DNA of 64,000 bases from an uncultured Coprococcus sp. (lineage in GTDB: Bacteria; Bacillota; Clostridia; Lachnospirales; Lachnospiraceae), in NCBI GenBank assembly GCA_947626675.1, contig CANQTC010000006.1:1-64000 (forward strand), given 5' to 3'. Shown here in pieces: positions 53,518 to 62,569 of this stretch; position 1 is the stretch's first letter, and every line of letters begins with the position of its first letter. The translations under genes and the position numbers were made by a program. The notes beneath the pieces were generated by a model. The model searched no databases and was not told where the DNA came from. It saw nothing but the letters and a program-made list of their open reading frames with translations.

Positions 53518-54502
53518 ATTTTTTTGCTAATAATTTTAGCAGATGCCTGTCAAGACGGAGCTTGTGAAGCGTCATATATAAAGCGACTGCAATACGGTTT
53601 TTTGAAACATCACCTTTGGGTGAAAATATGCCAATCAGGTTATTTTTCATATAATTTGGAAAATGATTGCGCAGCCATGAAAAAAGCTTTTGGTGCATCT
53701 CCGCCATGTCAATATAGCGGCTGTTTCGCACGTTCGTAAGCAGATACCAGATAATAAATTTTATAAAATAATATTCCAGATATCCTGTTGGAATACAACC
53801 GGATTCAGGTATATCAGCCATTATGGCATCGAAAGTATATATGGGATTGACTAATTTGTTAATCGTAGTATATTCTGTATTGGATACGGAAACAGGGTTG
53901 TCAAACCATACATAAGCACAGTTTTGTATCATGCATATATTGTTTGTGTATGAATAGGCGATGATATCAAAATATACATCTTCGCCAATTGAGGTTTTCA
54001 AAAATTTAATCTTATTTTCTATGAGAAAATCTCTTCTTATGATTCTTGCCCAGGGATATGTTAAACAAAATTTTGCCCACGGTTCATCTGATGGGATGAA
54101 TTTTTTTGTGATTTTATTGGAAGAATCTCTTCGGCAGAATCCGCCGATAACCATATCGTAGCTTTTCCTGTTCACAACTGACATAAATTCCTGACAGAAA
54201 TTTTGGCTGATATAGTCATCCTGGTCAATAAAAGTAATATAATCACCTGTAGCAAGCATAATGCCGGCATTTCTTGTGAATGCTACACCGGAATTTTCCT
54301 GCTTTTTATATATTACTTTGTGGTTGTATATATTGAATTTTTTGATTGCCTTTTTGATGAAAGCTTCAGGGTTGTCGGTAGAACCATCATCTATGATAAT
54401 AAGTTCTAAATCAGGGTAATTTTGCATCAGTATGCTTTTGATACATCGGGCAATGTACTTTTTTCCATTATATAGTGGTAAAATAAAAGAAAGTGTATTC
54501 AT
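53516..54502 (-). CDS. GT2 family glycosyltransferase
   Basis: A 328-aa GT-A fold enzyme with FILPLYNGKKYIARCIKSILMQNYPDLELIIIDDGSTDN at the start (nucleotide-sugar site). ENSGVAFTRNAGIMLATGDYITFIDQDDYI supplies the DQDD metal motif, and SIGEDVYF the region near the acceptor site. There are no strong membrane helices. It probably adds a sugar to a lipid-linked precursor on the inner face of the membrane. It is on the minus strand, convergent with the preceding gene and divergent from the next; its donor is unknown. Confidence 0.9.
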   Translation of the reverse strand: MNTLSFILPLYNGKKYIARCIKSILMQNYPDLELIIIDDGSTDNPEAFIKKAIKKFNIYNHKVIYKKQENSGVAFTRNAGIMLATGDYITFIDQDDYISQNFCQEFMSVVNRKSYDMVIGGFCRRDSSNKITKKFIPSDEPWAKFCLTYPWARIIRRDFLIENKIKFLKTSIGEDVYFDIIAYSYTNNICMIQNCAYVWFDNPVSVSNTEYTTINKLVNPIYTFDAIMADIPESGCIPTGYLEYYFIKFIIWYLLTNVRNSRYIDMAEMHQKLFSWLRNHFPNYMKNNLIGIFSPKGDVSKNRIAVALYMTLHKLRLDRHLLKLLAKK

Positions 54503-54597
54503 GCAAGGTATTCCTCCAAAGTAGTTATTATCTTAATAAATAACATTATAATACATATGGGGGAAAAATATAAGTTTATTTATTGTTATTTTTTTGC

Positions 54598-54603
54598 TAT
54601 AAT
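54598..54603 (+). promoter_or_regulatory. Extended -10 promoter of the polysaccharide cluster
   Basis: TGC followed by a perfect TATAAT (54598-54603), with only a weak TTTATT 17 bases upstream. It lies 54 bases before the first gene of the run that continues to the window end. Confidence 0.5.
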
Positions 54604-54656
54604 AAAAAATAGTAATTTTGCAGCATATAATGTGGAAGGTGTCAAGGTACAGTATT

Positions 54657-55622
54657 ATGTTTAGTGTTATTATAGTAACATATAATTCCAAGTGGGAGAA
54701 ACTATTGTTTACGTTAAAAACAATATTAAGTCAGTCTTATAAGGAATTTGAGATTATCATCTCGGATGATGGTTCGGAGGATAATCATAAAAGCAGGATA
54801 TTGGAATATATGGCGAAGGAAAAGTTTGACAGATATCTGATTATTGAAAATGAAAAAAATCAGGGGACTGTTAAGAACCTGCTGGGTGCGCTGCATAAAG
54901 CGGCAGGGGTATATGTTACTGTGTTTGGTCCGGGGGATGGATTTTATAATAAGGACAGCCTGAAGCATATCATAGAGTATAGTCATGAAAAAGACTGTGA
55001 CATATTTGCCGGGTTAATGAAAAGCTATATTGTAGGAGAAGACAAAAAGATAATGGTGAAACCGTTTACATTGCCCTATGGTATCCATGATTTGAAGAGA
55101 AAAAATAAGGCTGTTTATAAAAATATGCTTTTTTATAAAGATAATCTCTCGGGGGCAGCATTATGTTATAAGCGGCAGATTATTATTGATTATTTGGAGG
55201 CGGCTAAGAATGTAATAACATATGTCGAAGATTTAACCCAGTTGGATATGTTGGCAGATGGAATAAACATAGATATATATGATGGCTGCCTTTTTTGGTA
55301 TGAAGGAGCAACCGGAATATCTACTTCGCCCAATGTTGGTTTTAGAAAGATGCTGTATAAAGATGAAACCAATTACTTTGAATATTTAAAGGATAAGTAT
55401 CCTGATAATTATTGGATAACAAAACGAAAAAAAAATGAGAAGATATTTTCCATATTTGATATGAAAAGGCGTTTAATGATATTGTCAATTTTTCATCCTT
55501 ATATGATATTGTTGTTTGGAAAGCGGTGCTGGTCCAAATGGGTTTATCATGATTATGGAGAAACGCAAATTGATGATACATATATACCTTTCATTTATGA
55601 AATGCTGGAAAATAATATATAG
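54657..55622 (+). CDS. GT2 family glycosyltransferase
   Basis: A 321-aa glycosyltransferase. ATG 54657 is preferred because AAGG lies nine bases before it; ATGs at 54618 and 54633 are alternatives. It opens FSVIIVTYNSKWEKLLFTLKTILSQSY, followed by IIISDDGSEDN and QGTVKNLLGAL. At the usual DxD position it has FGPGDGF, so the metal site is unusual. It is the first plus-strand gene of a run that continues through sugar-nucleotide, flippase and phosphotransferase genes. Confidence 0.88.
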   Translation: MFSVIIVTYNSKWEKLLFTLKTILSQSYKEFEIIISDDGSEDNHKSRILEYMAKEKFDRYLIIENEKNQGTVKNLLGALHKAAGVYVTVFGPGDGFYNKDSLKHIIEYSHEKDCDIFAGLMKSYIVGEDKKIMVKPFTLPYGIHDLKRKNKAVYKNMLFYKDNLSGAALCYKRQIIIDYLEAAKNVITYVEDLTQLDMLADGINIDIYDGCLFWYEGATGISTSPNVGFRKMLYKDETNYFEYLKDKYPDNYWITKRKKNEKIFSIFDMKRRLMILSIFHPYMILLFGKRCWSKWVYHDYGETQIDDTYIPFIYEMLENNI

Positions 55623-55644
55623 CAGGTAAGAAAAGGAGACGGGT

Positions 55645-56052
55645 ATGCAGGTTATAAAATATGTTTTTCAACCACATGGGGATGAACGTGGACAATTGGT
55701 TGCCCTTGAGGAGTTTAAGGACATTCCGTTTGAAGTTAAAAGGATATATTATATGTATGATACAGTTTCAGAGGTAGTCAGGGGGAAGCATGCACATAAA
55801 AATTTGCAGCAGATACTTGTGTGTATACATGGAAGCTGTAAGATATTACTGGATAATGGAGAAGAAAAAAAAGTAATACCACTCGAAAAACCATATGAGG
55901 GGCTGTATGTAGCAAATAATATGTGGAGAGAGATGTATGATTTTTCGCCTGATGCAGTACTGATGGTATTGGCATCTGAGTTTTATGATGAAGCAGATTA
56001 CATTAGGGATTATGATGAGTTTTTGAAATTTGTAAAAAATACAAAAGAATGA
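55645..56052 (+). CDS. dTDP-4-oxo-6-deoxyhexose 3,4-ketoisomerase, FdtA/QdtA-like
   Basis: A 135-aa cupin (WxcM/FdtA family). It shows the [26 protein letters not shown] opening, the His pair in [14 protein letters not shown], and [35 protein letters not shown] at the end. It isomerises dTDP-4-oxo-6-deoxyglucose to the 3-oxo sugar, the substrate for the adjacent aminotransferase. FdtA and QdtA differ in the C4 configuration they produce, which I cannot decide here. Its stop overlaps the next frame (ATGA). Confidence 0.92.
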   Translation: MQVIKYVFQPHGDERGQLVALEEFKDIPFEVKRIYYMYDTVSEVVRGKHAHKNLQQILVCIHGSCKILLDNGEEKKVIPLEKPYEGLYVANNMWREMYDFSPDAVLMVLASEFYDEADYIRDYDEFLKFVKNTKE

Positions 56053-56060
56053 GGTGGAAT

Positions 56061-57161
56061 ATGAATATACCATTTGCTACATTTGCACCCATGCATCATG
56101 AGATAGAAGAAGCGTTAAACAATGCATATAGACGGGTTGTTGAGAAAGGAATATTTATTCAGGGGGAAGAGTGCAGGTGTTTTGAAGAAGAGTTTGCTGC
56201 ATATTGTGGAACAAAGTATTGCATTGGGGTTGGAAATGGACTTGACGCAATTACATTGATACTAAGAGCCATGAATATAGGGCGTGGGGATGAAGTGATT
56301 GTTCCGTCTAATACATATATTGCTACTGCCCTTGCTGTGTCAAATGTCGGCGCAACACCTGTATTTGTAGAACCTGATATCAGAAATTATAATATTGATG
56401 CCACAAAAATCGAAGAGAAAATTACAACAAAAACAAAGGCGGTGATTGCAGTTCATCTTCAAGGAAGACCTGCGGACATGGACGCAATTAATGAAATTGC
56501 AGAGAGATATGGACTGCGGGTTGTGGAGGACTGTGCACAGGCTCATGGTGCAAGATATAAGGGGATACGGGTTGGTGGATTATCCGATGCGGCAGCATTT
56601 AGTTTTTATCCCGGAAAAAATCTGGGCGCATTAGGAGATGGCGGCTGTGTTGTAACAAATAATGGCGAATTGGCTGAACATATCAGATATCTTGGAAACT
56701 ATGGCTCGGATTATAAGTATCATCATATTTTTAAAGGGTATAACAGCAGGCTTGACGAGATGCAGGCTGCTTTTTTGCGTGTGAAACTGCCTTATTTAGA
56801 GCATTGGAATGAGGAACGCAGAAACATAGCTGAAAGATATTTTTCGGGCATTTCTAATAAAAATATGATTATGCCCCCTTGTAGTTCAGAAGAATTTGAA
56901 CATATATATCATGTATTTGTTATTAGAAATAATAAAAGGGATGAGTTGGAGCGATATTTGTTGGACAAGGGAATCCATACGCTTAAACATTATCCTGTTC
57001 CGATGCATATGCAGCAGGCATATGCGGATATGAATATTGAGGAAGGAAAACTGCCTGTAGCTGAGGAAATCAGTAAGACTGTTTTGAGTATTCCGATGTA
57101 TTATGGAATGAGTACGGAAGAGATAGATTATATCATAGAACAGATGAATAACTATAAATAA
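56061..57161 (+). CDS. dTDP-3-amino-3,6-dideoxyhexose transaminase, FdtB/QdtB-like
   Basis: A PLP-dependent DegT/DnrJ/EryC1 aminotransferase of about 366 aa. The start is uncertain: ATG 56061 lies close behind GAGGTGG and ATG 56049 overlaps the previous stop. Motifs: [46 protein letters not shown], the EDCAQAHGA segment and the PLP Lys (about residue 186) in [31 protein letters not shown] follows. With FdtA it gives a 3-amino-3,6-dideoxyhexose, which the acyltransferase at 62570 could acetylate. Confidence 0.93.
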   Translation: MNIPFATFAPMHHEIEEALNNAYRRVVEKGIFIQGEECRCFEEEFAAYCGTKYCIGVGNGLDAITLILRAMNIGRGDEVIVPSNTYIATALAVSNVGATPVFVEPDIRNYNIDATKIEEKITTKTKAVIAVHLQGRPADMDAINEIAERYGLRVVEDCAQAHGARYKGIRVGGLSDAAAFSFYPGKNLGALGDGGCVVTNNGELAEHIRYLGNYGSDYKYHHIFKGYNSRLDEMQAAFLRVKLPYLEHWNEERRNIAERYFSGISNKNMIMPPCSSEEFEHIYHVFVIRNNKRDELERYLLDKGIHTLKHYPVPMHMQQAYADMNIEEGKLPVAEEISKTVLSIPMYYGMSTEEIDYIIEQMNNYK

Positions 57162-57193
57162 TACACACTATTATAATATTGTGGGGAAAAATT

Positions 57194-58639
57194 ATGAGAT
57201 GGTTGAAAGCGAAATACAATAATATAACTGTGGAAGTGAAAGCAACAATGGCATATATGTTATGCAGTATTTTGCAGAAATCCCTGAATTTTATTACATT
57301 ACCCATTTTTACAAGATTATTGACGAAGGAACAATATGGGCAGTATTCCATATACATTTCATGGACAAGTATATTAATGATTTTCACAACATTGAATTTG
57401 GCTTATGGTTCGTTTCCTGTAGCAATGGTTAAGTTTAAAGACAGAAGGGCAGAATATGTATCTTCTATACAAAGTTTGTGTATTGTATTAACACTATTTT
57501 TTTTAGCTGTTTATCTTCCCTTTAATGATTTTTTTAACAATCTGTTTTCGCTTCCGACATTGTTGGTTGTGATAATGTTTATTGAAATATTGACTACGAC
57601 ATTTTTTCAGCTATGGGCAGGTGTCGAAAAGTTTGAACTTAGATATAAAGTTGTGGTTGCTGTTACATTAATTATGTCATTAGGTTCAGTGATTATGTCA
57701 TATTTATTTGTGGTTAGCAGTAAGGAAAAGGGATATGCAAAGATTATAGGCTCAGCAGTTATTATAATTATAATAGGAATAATTATTATGACAATTAATT
57801 ATATGAGAGGGAAAATCTTCTTTCATTATAGTTATTGGAAATATGCATTGGGATTTAACGGACCGCTCGTTATATACTATCTGTCACAGGTAATATTTAA
57901 TCAAAGTGATAAATTAATGATTAACTATTTTTGTGCGGAGGAAAAAACGGCGATGTATGATGTGGCGTATTCTCTTGCTGTTGCATTCAGTTTTGTGTTA
58001 AATGCAATTAACAGTGTATATGAGCCGTGGCTTTACGAACAAATCACGAAAAAGGAGTACAAAAAAAATCAGAAAATTACATGCGCTATTTCAATAATCA
58101 TGGCGATATTGTTATTGGGCGTTATATGGCTTGCACCGGAAATCATATTCATTATGGCCGGAAAAGAATATGCGGAAGCTGTCTGGGTTGTGCCGCCGGT
58201 TGCTGCAAGTTTATTGCTGCTGTTCTATGCCCAGTTATTTATTGATATTCAGTTTTATTTTGAAGAAAAGAAAAAGTTAATTTTGGCATCCGTTGGTGCA
58301 GCGGTAACTAATATCGTTTTGAATGCATTGCTGATTCCTGTGTTTGGCTTTGTATGTGCAGCGTATACGACGTTATTTAGTTATATTGTTTTTATGCTTT
58401 CTAACTATTTTATAGTAAGGATGTTGAGAAAAAGGGATAATAAAATAGTGGAAATCTATAACGTTAAATATATGATAATGACTTTTGCATTATTTTTATG
58501 TTTGGCGATGATAGGTGTTGCTTTATATAAATATGAAATTTGCCGCTTGGGAATTATATGCGTGGTTATGTTATTGGCTGTTATGTCAAGAAGAAAAATT
58601 TTAGAGCAGATGAAAAAACTTATGGTAATCTTTAGCTGA
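57194..58639 (+). CDS. Polysaccharide flippase, Wzx family
   Basis: A polytopic membrane protein of about 481 aa with roughly 12-14 helices; ATG 57194 follows GGGGAAAAATT. The opening VKATMAYMLCSILQKSLNFITLPIFTRLLTKEQYGQYSIYISW is the typical first two helices of a Wzx/RfbX lipid-linked oligosaccharide flippase. FNQSDKLMINYF is the conserved charged segment near the middle. It would move the undecaprenyl-PP-linked repeat unit to the outer face. No Wzy polymerase or priming transferase is visible in the window. Confidence 0.92.
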   Translation: MRWLKAKYNNITVEVKATMAYMLCSILQKSLNFITLPIFTRLLTKEQYGQYSIYISWTSILMIFTTLNLAYGSFPVAMVKFKDRRAEYVSSIQSLCIVLTLFFLAVYLPFNDFFNNLFSLPTLLVVIMFIEILTTTFFQLWAGVEKFELRYKVVVAVTLIMSLGSVIMSYLFVVSSKEKGYAKIIGSAVIIIIIGIIIMTINYMRGKIFFHYSYWKYALGFNGPLVIYYLSQVIFNQSDKLMINYFCAEEKTAMYDVAYSLAVAFSFVLNAINSVYEPWLYEQITKKEYKKNQKITCAISIIMAILLLGVIWLAPEIIFIMAGKEYAEAVWVVPPVAASLLLLFYAQLFIDIQFYFEEKKKLILASVGAAVTNIVLNALLIPVFGFVCAAYTTLFSYIVFMLSNYFIVRMLRKRDNKIVEIYNVKYMIMTFALFLCLAMIGVALYKYEICRLGIICVVMLLAVMSRRKILEQMKKLMVIFS

Positions 58640-58664
58640 TTGGACTATTATGATGGGGGTGAAG

Positions 58665-59930
58665 ATGGTGGCGGATATAAGAAAAATGATGAGAAATTGC
58701 CGGATGCTGCATAAGTTAAAGGATGCAGTAATCAGCGTTTTGTATAACAATTCATTAAAAAATATGAAACATTATGCAAGTACATACAAAACAGACGGAA
58801 GAGTCTGTGTTGTGTTTATAGTACAGTATACTCCTGCATGGAATCAAATCAATCAATTATATGAAGAATTGAAAGCGAGAAATGGAGTAGATGTATATAT
58901 TGTATGCGTTCCCTATCATATAAAAAAGCATGGGGATGCATTTGAAAATGATACATATGAATACTTTATAGAGAAGGGATACAGTCCGATTAATGCATTA
59001 GACAAAGGGAGAAAATGGTTTGATTTGAGAACGCTGCATCCTGATTACGTTTTTCACTCACGACCATACAATCACTTTATGCCAAGAGTATACAGAAGTG
59101 AAATAATAAGCCGCTATGCCAGAATATGTAATATTTTGTATGCACCAGGTTTCATGTATGGGGATATGATGACGACAATTTTTAATTGGGATTATTTTAA
59201 GGATGTTTCGATGTATTTTGCTTTTTCTGAGATTGAGAAAGACTATTGGAATGATAAATTTCAAAAGGGATATATGGAAAAACTTCAAGCAGCATATTCG
59301 ATTGGAATCCCTATGATTGAGGGGATGCTATCATATAGAACAAATGAAAATGACGGAAAAATGAAGGTGATGTGGACACCAAGATGGTCAAGTGACCCAA
59401 AGATTGGTGGAAGTAATTTTTTTAATTATAAAGAGTTCTTTTTAGAATATGCTGAAAAAACACCGGAACTGGAATTGATTATAAGGCCGCATCCGCTTAT
59501 GTTTGACAATTTTATTTCTACAGGAGAATTGACAAAGGAAGAAGCGGAAGATTATGTGAAAAGAATACATCAGATGGAAAATGTGCAGCTTAATGAGGAT
59601 AAAGAATATTTACAGCTTTTGTGGAGTACTTCCGTTCTGGTAAGTGATGTATCCAGTCTTATATGGGAATATGTGATAACAGGCAGACCGATAGTTTTTT
59701 GCCCCTCCGGCATAAAATGTGATTATGTAGATAGTACTGATGATATGCTTGATGTATGCTATGTTGTAAATAATCAACAGGAGTTGCAGGAAACGTTAGA
59801 TATGCTGCGGAATGGAAAGGACCCGTTATCGGAAAAAAGACAGGAATTTGTAAGCGGCTTTATTGAAAAACATAAACATGCATCAAAGAGGATAGCTGAT
59901 GTGTTAATTGATAATATGAAAAAAATATAG
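58665..59930 (+). CDS. CDP-glycerol glycerophosphotransferase-like protein
   Basis: About 421 aa; ATG 58665 follows GGGGGTGAAG, though ATG 58650 is possible. The C-terminal half shows the teichoic-acid phosphotransferase (TagB/TagF, Glyphos_transf) features: MWTPRWSSD, ELELIIRPHPLMFDNF, and VLVSDVSSLIWEYVITGRPIVFCP. Known members move polyol phosphate or similar groups from CDP to a polymer. The next gene encodes a nucleotidyltransferase fused to a PLP enzyme, so this protein may transfer the phospho-amino-alcohol made there. The N-terminal half is only weakly conserved. Confidence 0.85.
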   Translation: MVADIRKMMRNCRMLHKLKDAVISVLYNNSLKNMKHYASTYKTDGRVCVVFIVQYTPAWNQINQLYEELKARNGVDVYIVCVPYHIKKHGDAFENDTYEYFIEKGYSPINALDKGRKWFDLRTLHPDYVFHSRPYNHFMPRVYRSEIISRYARICNILYAPGFMYGDMMTTIFNWDYFKDVSMYFAFSEIEKDYWNDKFQKGYMEKLQAAYSIGIPMIEGMLSYRTNENDGKMKVMWTPRWSSDPKIGGSNFFNYKEFFLEYAEKTPELELIIRPHPLMFDNFISTGELTKEEAEDYVKRIHQMENVQLNEDKEYLQLLWSTSVLVSDVSSLIWEYVITGRPIVFCPSGIKCDYVDSTDDMLDVCYVVNNQQELQETLDMLRNGKDPLSEKRQEFVSGFIEKHKHASKRIADVLIDNMKKI

Positions 59931-59981
59931 AAAAATGGATAGCAAAAAAATATTTAAATTACAGAAAGAGAAGGTATAGGT

Positions 59982-61793
59982 ATGCAGGGGATTATTTTAG
60001 CGGCAGGAATGGGAAAAAGATTAAAAGAACTGACGAGAGACAATACAAAATGTATGGTTAAAGTAAATGGGGTGACTTTGATAGAACGATTGCTGCGTCA
60101 GTTGGAACAACAGAATTTAACAAGGATTATTATTGTTGTTGGTTATAAAGCAGAACATTTAATGGACTACATAAAAACACTGGGTATCAGAACTCCTATT
60201 GTTTATATCAATAACGAGATATATAATACAACGAATAATATATATTCGCTTTATTTAGCAAAAGAGTGGTTATGTAAAGAAGATACTTTATTATTTGAAT
60301 CGGATATTATTTTGGAAGATAAAGTTTTGACAGATTTAATTAACGATGAAAGAGAAAGTCTGGCTTTGGTGGATAAATATGAGAGTTGGATGGATGGAAC
60401 ATGTATGAAATTGTCAGAAGATGATGAAATAGAATTGTTCGTTTCTAAAAATAATTTTGACTTTAAGGATATTGATAGTTACTATAAGACGGTCAATATT
60501 TATAAGTTCAGCAAACATTTTTCAGAAACATACTATGTACCTTTTTTAGAGGCCTATTCTAAAGCTTTGGGAAATAATGAATATTATGAACAGGTGTTAA
60601 AAGTAATTACTATGCTTGAACGACCGGAAATTAAAGCGCGGCGTTTAACCGGCGAGAAGTGGTATGAGATAGATGATATTCAGGACTTGGATATTGCCTG
60701 TTCGATGTTTGCTACAAATGATGAAGAGCATTTAGGTTTGATTCAGAAAAGATATGGCGGATATTGGAGATATCCTCAATTAATTGATTTTTGCTATTTG
60801 GTAAACCCTTTCTTTCCGCCTAAAAAGATGATAGATGAAATGAAGGCAAGCTTTGAGCGCTTGTTGACACAGTATCCATCAGGATTGAACGTGAATTCCC
60901 TGCTTGCGGCAAAAATATTTAATGTTGGTCAGGAAAATATTGTTGTGGGAAATGGCGCAGCAGAGTTGATTAAGGTTTTGATGCAGCAATTGAAGGGCAA
61001 CGTGGGTATGATTAAGCCTACCTTTGAGGAATATGGGAACAGATATGAGGGCAGGAAAGAAATTTTTGTTCCGCAAAATAAAGACTTTTCATATACAGAA
61101 AAAGACATTATAGAGTTTTTTGATAAGAAGGATATTGACACCCTTTTGTTGATTAATCCGGACAATCCATCAGGAAATTATATTTGCAAGCGCAACGTGT
61201 TGTTTTTGTTAGAATGGGCAAAAAGCAAAAATATTACGCTTGTTATTGATGAGTCTTTTGTAGATTTCGCTGATGAAAAAGATGGAACTATTATTGAACG
61301 AAGGATAGTAGAGGAGAATGAAAATTTAGTTATTGTAAAGAGTATCTCAAAATCATATGGAATCCCCGGCTTGAGATTAGGCGTTTTGGTTTCCGGAAAC
61401 AGGGAGTTGATATTAAAATTAAAGCAAGAGGTATCTATATGGAATATTAATTCGTTTGCAGAATTTTATATGCAGATTGCAGAAAAATACAAAAACGATT
61501 ATATTTCTGCGTTGCAGATGTTAAGAGAGGAGCGAAATTATTTTAGAAGTAAATTAGAGGAAATAGAGGGGATAAGGGCTGTTTCTTCTGATGCAAATTA
61601 TATTATGATAGAGATTGTAAATGGAAAAACGTCTAAAGAGGTAACAACTGAGTTATTTGTTAAGCATAATATCCTGGTGAAGGATTTATCAGCCAAGATA
61701 GGAACGGGACAATATATACGGGTTGCTATTAGAAATCGTGAAGATAATGACCGACTTATTTGTGCATTAGAAATGCATATGACAAATGAATGA
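59982..61793 (+). CDS. Nucleotidyltransferase - PLP aminotransferase/decarboxylase-like fusion
   Basis: A 603-aa two-domain enzyme. Residues 1-245 are a LicC/PntC-like nucleotidyltransferase: GIILAAGMGKRLKELT, DNTKCMVKVNGVTLIERLL, LFESDIILE and the ending KWYEIDDIQDL. Residues about 255-603 are a fold-type I PLP enzyme of the HisC/CobD group. They show YPSGLNVNSL, VVGNGAAELIKVL, INPDNPSGNY, VIDESFVDF and the PLP Lys457 in SISKSYGIPGLRLG. PLP enzymes of this kind make histidinol phosphate, threonine-phosphate decarboxylation products, ethanolamine phosphate or serinol phosphate. The simplest reading is that one half makes an amino-alcohol phosphate and the other activates it as a CDP derivative. 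The specificity is inferred. Confidence 0.85.
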   Translation: MQGIILAAGMGKRLKELTRDNTKCMVKVNGVTLIERLLRQLEQQNLTRIIIVVGYKAEHLMDYIKTLGIRTPIVYINNEIYNTTNNIYSLYLAKEWLCKEDTLLFESDIILEDKVLTDLINDERESLALVDKYESWMDGTCMKLSEDDEIELFVSKNNFDFKDIDSYYKTVNIYKFSKHFSETYYVPFLEAYSKALGNNEYYEQVLKVITMLERPEIKARRLTGEKWYEIDDIQDLDIACSMFATNDEEHLGLIQKRYGGYWRYPQLIDFCYLVNPFFPPKKMIDEMKASFERLLTQYPSGLNVNSLLAAKIFNVGQENIVVGNGAAELIKVLMQQLKGNVGMIKPTFEEYGNRYEGRKEIFVPQNKDFSYTEKDIIEFFDKKDIDTLLLINPDNPSGNYICKRNVLFLLEWAKSKNITLVIDESFVDFADEKDGTIIERRIVEENENLVIVKSISKSYGIPGLRLGVLVSGNRELILKLKQEVSIWNINSFAEFYMQIAEKYKNDYISALQMLREERNYFRSKLEEIEGIRAVSSDANYIMIEIVNGKTSKEVTTELFVKHNILVKDLSAKIGTGQYIRVAIRNREDNDRLICALEMHMTNE

Positions 61794-61809
61794 AGGGGTG
61801 TGTGAAACG

Positions 61810-62523
61810 ATGAATCAATGGGATAGAATTTGGAAAAATAAAAATGTAGAAATTGCTGCGGTGGAAGACAAGTTTAAGATGTTTTGCAATTTAAAAAAGG
61901 CAGATGGTTTTGATACGCAGGAAATACCGGATTATTTTGAAGGCTTTTGGCAATCGTGGTTTGAAATGGCTGATACGATTGAACGTATCTGTGATGGAAC
62001 GTTAAATAGTGTGTATGAGGTTGGCTGTGGAAGTGGCGTAAATCTTTATATGTTTTCAAATATGAAAAATATTAAGAAATTGGGGGGCATGGATTATTCA
62101 GAAAACTTAATTCGGATTGCAAAAGATATTTTCCCATCGGCTAATCTGCTATGTGATGAAGCGCTAAATTGTCCTGTGCAGGAAAAGTATGATTTGGTTT
62201 TGGCTGATAGTGTGTTTCAATACTTTTATGATGTTGAATATGGAATGCGTGTGTTAGAAAAAATGTGGGAGAAAGCGAATAAGGTTGTTGTTATTACTGA
62301 AGTTCATGATGAACGACGCAAGGAGGAGCATCTTAAATTCAGGAGACAGGCTGTTGAGAATTATGATGAAAAATATAGTGGGTTGGATAAAACCTTTTAT
62401 ACAGTCGATATGTTTGAGAAATTTGCAGAAAAAGTAAATGCCGGATGTTTAATAAAAAAACCCACAAATACGGCATATTGGAATAATGAATTTGTATTTG
62501 ATTGCTATATATATAAAAAGTAG
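61810..62523 (+). CDS. Class I SAM-dependent methyltransferase
   Basis: A 237-aa methyltransferase; ATG 61810 follows GAAGGGGTG and lies 16 bases after the fusion gene, while an ATG at 61786 overlaps it. The Rossmann SAM site is VYEVGCGSGVNLYMF (motif I), followed by LGGMDYSENLIRIAKDIF (acidic ribose-binding Asp) and YDLVLADSVFQYF (motif IV). The substrate is unknown; an N- or O-methylation of the phospho-amino-alcohol or of a sugar is plausible from the position. It may be unrelated to the fusion product. Confidence 0.88.
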   Translation: MNQWDRIWKNKNVEIAAVEDKFKMFCNLKKADGFDTQEIPDYFEGFWQSWFEMADTIERICDGTLNSVYEVGCGSGVNLYMFSNMKNIKKLGGMDYSENLIRIAKDIFPSANLLCDEALNCPVQEKYDLVLADSVFQYFYDVEYGMRVLEKMWEKANKVVVITEVHDERRKEEHLKFRRQAVENYDEKYSGLDKTFYTVDMFEKFAEKVNAGCLIKKPTNTAYWNNEFVFDCYIYKK

Positions 62524-62569
62524 TTAATAGGGCTGCTTCAACAGAAGAAGGTTTGACAGGAGACTTTAT

